A DNA stretch of 7,112 nucleotides from NCBI GenBank assembly GCA_012270805.1, contig JAAXHR010000257.1:4159-11270 (forward strand). The letters are read 5' to 3'. Below, piece by piece: positions 1 through 4,301 of the stretch. The position numbers and the translations under genes are program-made. The stretch is from Dehalococcoidia bacterium. Lineage in GTDB: Bacteria; Chloroflexota; Dehalococcoidia; Lucifugimonadales; Lucifugimonadaceae. Within the stretch, counting starts at the first letter, position 1. The number at the start of each line of letters is the position of its first letter. The notes beneath the pieces are model-generated. The model was not told the DNA's origin. It did no database searches and saw only the letters and a list, made by a program, of their open reading frames with translations.

Positions 1-827
1 AGCGCAACACCTGTTGATCTCGGATTCATCGCCATCCGAAGGGCAAAAGCCTCGCGCCGTGGCAGCACTTCGCTCATCGCCTCGAGCATCGCCCGAGTTG
101 CTTCAACGACCTTGAAAGGCGGGTGCCGACGCTCCATCCGCCGCAACGCCCGCGCCGCTCGACCCATTGCTGTGTTCCGATGAATCTGCGAACCGTGACC
201 ACCCTGACCCACAAATGTGACGCGAATCCGACATATATGCTTCTCAGCCACCATGATTGGGTAAAAACGATGCCCCCGCACATGCACCGTGAAACCGCCC
301 AACTCTCCAAACGCGTGTTTCACGCCCTCGAACAACTCTGGATGCTCATGCACTAGAAACGCCGCACCTTGCCGCCCGCCAAGCTCCTCATCAGCCACTG
401 CAGCTAGGATAATGTCGCCCGGAGGCGGTGTTTCGGAGTACCGAGCGCGCAGAATCGTGTGAAGCATCATCGTCAATCCGCCCTTCATATCGACTGCCCC
501 ACGTCCCCAAACGCAAGCATCTGCGATCTCCCCGCCGAACGGATCCATGCTCCATCGCTGACCGTGCACGCTGACTACATCGGTGTGCCCCTGCAACAGC
601 AACGGCGGAGCGTCGCCACGCCCCGGCACGCGAGCTACAAGATTCAACCGATTCGGCAAACCAGGCGGATGCAAAAGCCGGTTTTCGACACCGTGCTCGT
701 CCAGCAGCGCCTTCAACCAAAGCGCACATTCACGCTCATCGCCAGGCGGGTTCGAAGTGTCGAAACGAATCAGCCGCTGCAGCAGATCAACTGCCGATGG
801 AACCTTGTTTTGGTCCAATCCGGACAT
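1..827 (-). CDS. M20-family metallopeptidase (ArgE/DapE/ACY1/CPG2 type), 3' end cut by window edge
   Basis: This is a zinc-dependent amidohydrolase or exopeptidase that removes an acyl group or cleaves a dipeptide; the substrate cannot be read from the sequence. The 275 visible residues start at ATG 827 and stay open to the left edge, so roughly the last third is missing. Family hallmarks appear in order: QGHTDVVSV at residues 79-87 (metal His81, Asp83), WGRGAVDMKGG at 107-117 (bridging Asp113), ADEELGG at 145-151 (catalytic Glu147 and metal Glu148), a further acidic GELGG at 174-178, and GQGGHGSQ at 207-214, which marks the dimerisation domain (His211). There is no signal peptide, so it should be cytosolic. 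The start codon lies 2 nt after the dehydrogenase stop and has no clear Shine-Dalgarno of its own, which suggests translational coupling. The C-terminal metal-binding His lies outside the window. The family call is firm, but ArgE, DapE and dipeptidase roles are not separable. Confidence 0.95.
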   Translation of the reverse strand, partial: MSGLDQNKVPSAVDLLQRLIRFDTSNPPGDERECALWLKALLDEHGVENRLLHPPGLPNRLNLVARVPGRGDAPPLLLQGHTDVVSVHGQRWSMDPFGGEIADACVWGRGAVDMKGGLTMMLHTILRARYSETPPPGDIILAAVADEELGGRQGAAFLVHEHPELFEGVKHAFGELGGFTVHVRGHRFYPIMVAEKHICRIRVTFVGQGGHGSQIHRNTAMGRAARALRRMERRHPPFKVVEATRAMLEAMSEVLPRREAFALRMAMNPRSTGVA

Positions 828-829
828 CT

Positions 830-1930
830 TTACGGCAGTCGAAGGTTCAACTCCAACTCCGCATTGATCGAATCGAACCACTCCATCACCTCGGGATGAT
901 ACGGAATCCCGTTTGCCGATCGATCCTCCCGCTCCTCGCTCTCGATCAAACCCGGGTAAACCACGCGGTCGTGGCCCGGCGCCGGGGGAGTCGTCGCAAG
1001 ACCCTCCAAGAACAGGTCCATGTCGTCCTTGAACTTCTCGGGATCCGTGAAAGCATCGATCCGGTACGCCGAGAAGAAGTGCCCGCCACTCTCTGTAACA
1101 AATCCAGGCCCATTACCGGAAAGCGTGCTGGTCATGATGTCGACGATGCAGGCGAGTGCGTACCCCTTGTGTGACCCCATCTCGCGGGTCCCACCGAACG
1201 GCAACATGTACCAGTGCCGTCGCTCGCCTCGTATGTCCTCATCCGGCACCTGCTCTTCCTCCATGATTGGAGAACCATCGTCACGCGCCAGCCAACCTGG
1301 CAAGATCGGAGCATCCATCCGCTGCAGAAGTCGAATCTTGTTGCCCGCAACCTGCGTTGTTGCGGCGTCGAAGATGAAGTACGGCTGGTTGCGAGCCGGA
1401 ACCGCCCAGGCCAACGGGTTCGTCCCGAAACGCGGCTCAGCCCCGAAAGTCGGCAGCATGGCGAAACCGCCGCCACCCGTCATACAAACGCCGATCATGT
1501 CGTGATCGATGGCCCGCACCGCATGATAACCCGCCGCGCCGAGATGCCCGGAGTTCATCAACGTGGCAGCCGCCATGCCGTGCTCCTTCGCCTTCTCGAC
1601 AACAATATCCATCACCCGCGGTGCTTGGTGGAGGCCCAATCCGCCATCGCCGTCAAATGACGCCGTCACGTTCGACTCCCGAATTATCCGCATCTCCGGG
1701 TTCGCGTTGATATTGCCGGCCTGATATCCCTGCACGTACATCCGCAACATGTTCGACACGCCGTGTGTATCTACTCCGTTCAAATCGGCGTACATCAACA
1801 CGTCGGTTGACAACTCAGCATCGGCATCGGAAAGCCCCATCGCACTGAAGATGGTGTTGGTTGCATCCCGCATCCGGTCGGGCATTACGCGGATGGCTTC
1901 ATCTTCCGGAACGTGAAATCTCTCAAGCAT
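830..1930 (-). CDS. Type-2 malate/L-lactate dehydrogenase family oxidoreductase (Ldh_2)
   Basis: This 366-residue protein is a full-length member of the NAD(P)-dependent Ldh_2 family, which is unrelated to the Rossmann-fold LDH/MDH enzymes and includes malate, L-sulfolactate, ureidoglycolate and delta1-piperideine-2-carboxylate enzymes. Visible signatures are GVDTHGV at residues 52-58 (His56, the proposed catalytic His), SGHLGAAGYHA at 127-137, FGTNPLAWAVP at 168-178, DAATTQVAGNKI at 188-199, and GSHKGYALA at 252-260. The usual late PGE motif reads PGLIE here (326-330), a local variant. The start at ATG 1930 fits the family N-terminus and has AGGTGA 9 nt upstream. It is followed after 2 nt by the M20 peptidase and probably forms a bicistronic unit with it. 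The protein should be cytosolic. Substrate and cofactor preference cannot be assigned. The family call is firm. Confidence 0.95.
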   Translation of the reverse strand: MLERFHVPEDEAIRVMPDRMRDATNTIFSAMGLSDADAELSTDVLMYADLNGVDTHGVSNMLRMYVQGYQAGNINANPEMRIIRESNVTASFDGDGGLGLHQAPRVMDIVVEKAKEHGMAAATLMNSGHLGAAGYHAVRAIDHDMIGVCMTGGGGFAMLPTFGAEPRFGTNPLAWAVPARNQPYFIFDAATTQVAGNKIRLLQRMDAPILPGWLARDDGSPIMEEEQVPDEDIRGERRHWYMLPFGGTREMGSHKGYALACIVDIMTSTLSGNGPGFVTESGGHFFSAYRIDAFTDPEKFKDDMDLFLEGLATTPPAPGHDRVVYPGLIESEEREDRSANGIPYHPEVMEWFDSINAELELNLRLP

Positions 1931-1991
1931 GGTTCGGCGTCACCTGGGTACTCGATATTAGGTTGTCCGCCAGCGGAGTTTGGTTACCCGC

Positions 1992-2013
1992 ATCGCCGGC
2001 GATTGAAGCAATC
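1992..2013. promoter_or_regulatory. Adjacent palindromes upstream of the dehydrogenase, candidate operator
   Basis: ATCGCCGGCGAT at 1992-2003 is a perfect 12-bp palindrome. It runs straight into GATTG-AAG-CAATC at 2001-2013, a second inverted repeat with 5-bp arms. Together they lie 62-83 nt upstream of the dehydrogenase start, at or just downstream of the start point predicted from the candidate -10 element at 2013-2018. A repressor site is the natural reading, but no regulator is identified, and a hairpin in the leader is an alternative. Confidence 0.4.
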
Positions 2014-2041
2014 CTATACCATGCGCGTGAAAGTTTAAGAC
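2013..2041 (-). promoter_or_regulatory. Candidate extended -10 promoter for the dehydrogenase-peptidase operon
   Basis: On the minus strand TGG-TATAGG (2021-2013) forms an extended -10 element of the TGn-TATAnn type. The hexamer 17 bp upstream, GTCTTA (2041-2036), is a poor -35, which an extended -10 can tolerate. It would give a leader of about 75 nt before ATG 1930. This is pattern-based only. Confidence 0.35.
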
Positions 2042-2125
2042 GATTTGCGACGAAGGCCGAGATCGGCAACATACTCCCTCGCTAGAATCGAAGCAACGCC
2101 GAAACAGACGGGACCGGAGGATTGA

Positions 2126-2171
2126 CGAGGAAGGGGGTGCTTAAGGAGGCTTAGAAAGCACCCCGTCCTCG
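2126..2171. repeat. Long hairpin (about 15 bp stem), function unknown
   Basis: Outer arms CGAGGA (2126-2131) and TCCTCG (2166-2171) pair perfectly. After a 2x1 internal loop, GGGGTGCTT (2134-2142) pairs with AAGCACCCC (2156-2164). Inside it TAAG/CTTA (2142-2145 with 2150-2153) can form as an alternative tip. It is the strongest stem in the window. Neither strand has a convincing T-tract after it, so it is a poor intrinsic terminator. It could be part of a leader or small RNA, an RNA stability element or a dispersed repeat. Confidence 0.6.
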
Positions 2172-2176
2172 CGTTT

Positions 2177-2211
2177 GGCCTGGGTTCGCGGAATTGGAAC
2201 TCATTCAGGCC
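2177..2211. repeat. Bulged hairpin
   Basis: GGCCTG (2177-2182) pairs with CAGGCC (2206-2211), and the adjoining GGTTC (2183-2187) pairs with GAACT (2197-2201, one G-T pair). A 4-nt bulge lies on the right arm and the loop is 9 nt. It starts only 5 nt after the hairpin at 2126-2171, so both could belong to one structured transcript. Confidence 0.45.
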
Positions 2212-2230
2212 GTCTCGACAGCAATGTATC

Positions 2231-2256
2231 GGGCGGCCCATGCCGAATGGTCGCCC
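2231..2256. repeat. Short GC-rich hairpin
   Basis: GGGCG (2231-2235) pairs with CGCCC (2252-2256), and CCAT (2238-2241) pairs with ATGG (2247-2250) around a 5-nt loop, with a 2x1 internal loop between the two helices. The GC-rich context makes a chance hairpin possible, so its value lies in its position within the series. Confidence 0.35.
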
Positions 2257-2264
2257 AGCCGCCG

Positions 2265-2310
2265 AAAAATACTGTCCGCGCCTTGGATTTAGGATATCTA
2301 CACGCGGACA
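2265..2310 (-). terminator. Probable intrinsic terminator of the ParB-like gene
   Basis: TGTCCGCG (2310-2303 on the minus strand) pairs perfectly over 8 bp with CGCGGACA (2280-2273), and a run of five T (2269-2265) follows 3 nt after the stem. It lies about 70 nt beyond the stop of the ParB-like gene, in the right orientation. The 22-nt loop is longer than usual, which lowers confidence. Confidence 0.5.
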
Positions 2311-2359
2311 TTAACGATTATATTTCACATTCTTCATCTAGTTACGAATATGACATCTG

Positions 2360-2378
2360 CGTCGGATGTTTGCCGACG
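2360..2378 (-). repeat. Small hairpin directly after the ParB-like stop codon
   Basis: CGTCGG (2360-2365) and CCGACG (2373-2378) form a perfect 6-bp stem with a 7-nt loop, 2 nt beyond the TGA at 2383-2381. There is no T-run after it on the minus strand, so it more likely protects the mRNA 3' end or aids the terminator at 2265-2310 than terminates by itself. Confidence 0.35.
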
Positions 2379-2380
2379 AT

Positions 2381-3340
2381 TCAACTAACTCTTACCGCAT
2401 GCGCGATACGTGAACCGTTACTGTTTCCTTTGCCACTGTTCGATGAACCGTTCGTGTTATATCGGTTCAAGTGATCCAATGCGATGTTCAGTCGGCTCGA
2501 CAGTATCCGGAGCGTGCTGACCAACCGAAGGCGTCGATACTCCGGTATCTCTGCGCTCACCAGTTTCTCCAGACTGCCCGCCAACAGGAACGCGTCCTCC
2601 TGCATTCCCTCCAAATCGTCCTCATAACGCCCGTTCAGTCTTTCGATATGGATCAAGTTGTGGCCGTTCTCCGTCACGTCGTTCGTCGGGGCATTAACGC
2701 TGGGGTCCTCGACGACTGGTTTGTCGACCACGTATTCGGCGATCAGATCGGAAGGAGCTGCCGTGGGGTTGGCCTTAGCTTTGGAAACCAGTTCCTCAAC
2801 ATAAACGCTGCTGAGCCTCGAATCGATGAATGGTTGCGCCAACTCTTCCTGTCGCTGATGACCATCAATATCTGCTATGCATCGCGCCTCTTTAAACGTC
2901 AGCTTGCCCCGATCAACATGTTCTTGCAATTTCGGGGAGAGCGTCTTGCGAAGACTCTCGTAATGGTGAACAGTGCCAGCGGTGATCCCGGTTCGGCGCG
3001 CAAGCTCCTGTTGAGTCACGTGGTACTTTTCGCGGTAGTTGATGAATGATTCCGCCATTTTGATGGGCGGCAGAAGCGAAGAGAAATATTCATCCGCCAA
3101 GCGAAACTCTTCTCGCTCTTCATCTGAAACGCCTTGGCGAACTACGCACTCAACGATGTCTTCGCCGGCACGCTGCGCCGCATCGATTGTGTTGTGGCCA
3201 CACAGCAGATAAAACTTCCCTTGTTCGGCGAGGACGACCGGCATTCGTCGTTGTCGTCGGCGTCGAGCCCACGCACGATGGGCCCGGTCGTATTCCGGTC
3301 GTTCCGGATCGGGGAGGATGTTTTCTATTGCGATTCGCAT
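2381..3340 (-). CDS. ParB-like DNA-binding protein with HTH domain and divergent nucleotide-binding box
   Basis: This 319-residue protein has the ParB/RepB/Spo0J layout. An N-terminal ParB-like domain covers about residues 1-70, with the typical opening IENILPDPERPEY and a core reading FYLLCGHNTIDAAQRAG at 43-59. A helix-turn-helix domain follows at about 106-160 (VTQQELARRTGITAGTVHHY at 108-127), resembling the KorB/ParB HTH. A helical segment spans 240-293, and the tail at 294-310 is rich in Asn, Ser and Gly. An Arg-rich stretch, RRRRQRR, sits at 26-32. The GERR-type signature of CTP-binding ParB proteins is replaced by CGHNT, so clamp formation as in chromosome segregation is doubtful. No parA neighbour is visible, so a regulator or adaptor role is likelier than segregation. 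ATG 3340 has GAAAAAGG 9 nt upstream. It is transcribed away from the DUF5343 gene and shares its control region. Fold assignment is strong; function is inferred. Confidence 0.88.
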   Translation of the reverse strand: MRIAIENILPDPERPEYDRAHRAWARRRRQRRMPVVLAEQGKFYLLCGHNTIDAAQRAGEDIVECVVRQGVSDEEREEFRLADEYFSSLLPPIKMAESFINYREKYHVTQQELARRTGITAGTVHHYESLRKTLSPKLQEHVDRGKLTFKEARCIADIDGHQRQEELAQPFIDSRLSSVYVEELVSKAKANPTAAPSDLIAEYVVDKPVVEDPSVNAPTNDVTENGHNLIHIERLNGRYEDDLEGMQEDAFLLAGSLEKLVSAEIPEYRRLRLVSTLRILSSRLNIALDHLNRYNTNGSSNSGKGNSNGSRIAHAVRVS

Positions 3341-3452
3341 CTCAAACGGCCTTTTTCAGCCTCCAGGCTGCCTGCAACGTCGTGATAGGTGAGATTCTGC
3401 ATTCCAGAAAAACGTTTGAAAAGAAACTGTCCCTCGCTTGTCCATAGGGAAA

Positions 3453-3464
3453 CGGAAGATTCCG
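3453..3464. promoter_or_regulatory. Inverted repeat upstream of the DUF5343 promoter, candidate operator
   Basis: Arms CGGAA and TTCCG are separated by 2 bp, and the repeat ends 9 bp before the -35 hexamer at 3474. The position suits an activator or a divergent regulator. The arms are short, so chance is not excluded. Confidence 0.3.
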
Positions 3465-3473
3465 CTATTCGGG

Positions 3474-3502
3474 TTGCATTTGGAAAACGACTGCCGTATA
3501 CT
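3474..3502 (+). promoter_or_regulatory. Sigma70-type promoter for the DUF5343-hydrolase unit
   Basis: TTGCAT (3474-3479) and TATACT (3497-3502) are separated by exactly 17 bp, and each matches four or five of six consensus positions. Transcription would begin near 3509, giving a leader of about 35 nt before the GTG at 3545. This is the best promoter in the window and is the main reason for placing the gene start at 3545 rather than further upstream. Confidence 0.65.
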
Positions 3503-3544
3503 CACTGCTACCAAGAGCCCAAACCAGAATTTCAGTTTGAAACC

Positions 3545-4261
3545 GTGGCTTCAGAAACCAACACAGTCCCTCCCTACGTCGCCTATCGCACGTTCCGAAC
3601 TTTTCTGGAATCGCTTGCGATCAGCATGCCAGATAGAATCGATCGTTCCGTTTTCGATTCCAAATTTTCTGGAACAGCAACTTCACAGATTACCAGTGCT
3701 TTGCGCGCGTTAAAACTCGTCGATGCAGACGGACGGCCTAGCGAGGCGCTTTACGAACTGGCCAGAACCAAAGATGAACAGCACCACAAGGTTCTGGAAC
3801 AAGTCCTGAAGAGCTACTACACGCCCGTTTTCAGACTCGATTTGGAACATGCCACGAAAGCGCAATTCCGAGAAGCGATGCGGGAATTCGGCTGTACGGA
3901 ATCGATGCTTATCAAGTGCGAGACGTTCTTCATCCACGCGGCCAGACACGCTGGTGTTGCACTCTCTCCGTACCTGATATCGAACCGCAAAGCAGGTGCT
4001 CGATCGCGATCGAGTTCGCGAACCCAACGCGGCGGCGCGCGCCCGCCGAGGGTGGAAGAGGCCGGAGAAGCCGAGATAATGACGGCTGTCGAATTAGACT
4101 CTGTCGGTCTTGCGATGCGAGAATTGGCGTTCAGAGTGCTTGACAAATATCCCGATTTCGATCCTTCGTGGTCCAAAGAGACCCAAGCCAGCTGGATGGA
4201 AGGGATGAACAAGCTGCAAGACACTTTCAACTTACGAAACATTCCCACCGCAAAGCGCTAG
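3545..4261 (+). CDS. DUF5343-family protein of unknown function
   Basis: From GTG 3545 the protein has 238 residues. The opening PPYVAYRTFRTFLESL (9-24), the RIDRSVF segment (31-37), the SALRALKLVDADGRPSE block (51-67) and the YYTPVF region (91-96) match what I recognise as DUF5343, a domain of unknown biochemical role. It occupies about residues 8-145. A basic, Ser/Arg-rich linker follows at 147-169 (for example RSRSSSRTQRGG, 153-164). The C-terminal helices at 176-230 include FDPSWSKETQASW (205-217), a short Trp-containing tail. The frame stays open upstream to 3389, but those residues show no family pattern and lie before the promoter at 3474-3502. ATG 3626 would cut into the domain. The GTG has no strong Shine-Dalgarno. 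The hydrolase gene follows after 40 nt, probably in one operon. There is no signal peptide or membrane segment. The family call rests on pattern memory; the function is unknown. Confidence 0.78.
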   Translation: MASETNTVPPYVAYRTFRTFLESLAISMPDRIDRSVFDSKFSGTATSQITSALRALKLVDADGRPSEALYELARTKDEQHHKVLEQVLKSYYTPVFRLDLEHATKAQFREAMREFGCTESMLIKCETFFIHAARHAGVALSPYLISNRKAGARSRSSSRTQRGGARPPRVEEAGEAEIMTAVELDSVGLAMRELAFRVLDKYPDFDPSWSKETQASWMEGMNKLQDTFNLRNIPTAKR

Positions 4262-4301
4262 AAAGCGGCACTGGAAAATTAGCGTCAGCAAAGCCAACGC
4301 C

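Larger units (their letters stand above)
1931..2380. other. 450-bp non-coding intergenic region, rich in inverted repeats
   Basis: I find no convincing gene here. The open frames that cross it on both strands have no family signature, no convincing ribosome-binding site and odd composition (for example the 68-codon minus frame ending at 2035). The region holds the promoter and palindromes next to the dehydrogenase, then hairpins at 2126-2171, 2177-2211, 2231-2256, 2273-2310 and 2360-2378. Such density can reflect a structured leader RNA, a small RNA, or stacked terminators and intergenic repeats. No known riboswitch, T-box, tmRNA, RNase P or tRNA core could be matched by eye. Confidence 0.7.
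3341..3544. promoter_or_regulatory. Divergent control region between the ParB-like and DUF5343 genes
   Basis: This 204-bp stretch separates two divergent genes. It contains the plus-strand promoter at 3474-3502, an inverted repeat CGGAA-GA-TTCCG at 3453-3464 just upstream of it, one copy of the TTC-TG-GAA element (3402-3411, minus orientation) and the ribosome-binding site of the ParB-like gene (3350-3357). The frame of the DUF5343 gene stays open through part of it, but that translation looks non-coding. I could not find a convincing minus-strand promoter. Confidence 0.55.
3402..3799. repeat. Four dispersed copies of TTCTGGAA (TTC-TG-GAA)
   Basis: TTTTCTGGAA occurs at 3601-3610 and 3665-3674 on the plus strand and at 3402-3411 on the minus strand. 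A fourth 8-bp core lies at 3792-3799, within GTTCTGGAAC. The core is an imperfect palindrome of the form TTC-nn-GAA. The first copy is in the divergent control region and the other three lie inside the DUF5343 gene. Copies at 3601 and 3792 fall in the same reading frame over Leu-Glu codons, so part of the recurrence may come from codon use. This could be a set of protein-binding sites or chance. Confidence 0.35.

Noticed and set aside
459..1505. Plus-strand open frames (459-899, 1020-1505 and others) opposite the peptidase and dehydrogenase genes
   Set aside because: They are antisense to two genes with strong family motifs. Their translations show no domain and have the composition of shadow frames.
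2143..2149. Perfect Shine-Dalgarno-like AAGGAGG in the tip of the hairpin at 2126-2171
   Set aside because: No start codon follows at a usable distance on the plus strand, so it probably does not initiate translation.
2035..2241. 68-codon minus-strand frame in the intergenic region
   Set aside because: Its translation has no family signal, it runs through two hairpins and the candidate dehydrogenase promoter, and no ribosome-binding site is evident.
2172..2300. Possible tRNA or T-box, prompted by a GGGTTCGCGG segment and strong stems
   Set aside because: No cloverleaf can be drawn, there is no T-loop consensus GGTTCGAAT, and the T-box core AGGGTGGNACCGCG is missing on both strands.
2317..2322. 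Consensus TATAAT on the minus strand downstream of the ParB-like gene
   Set aside because: No acceptable -35 lies 16-18 bp upstream, and the region is AT-rich. The predicted start would fall exactly on the terminator-like hairpin.
2471..3049. 192-codon plus-strand open frame opposite the ParB-like gene
   Set aside because: No recognisable family; the minus strand here encodes clear ParB-like and HTH motifs.
3389..3544. Upstream ATG-started extension of the DUF5343 frame from 3389
   Set aside because: The first about 50 residues lack the family pattern, and the best promoter (3474-3502) lies inside this stretch, so the GTG at 3545 fits better.
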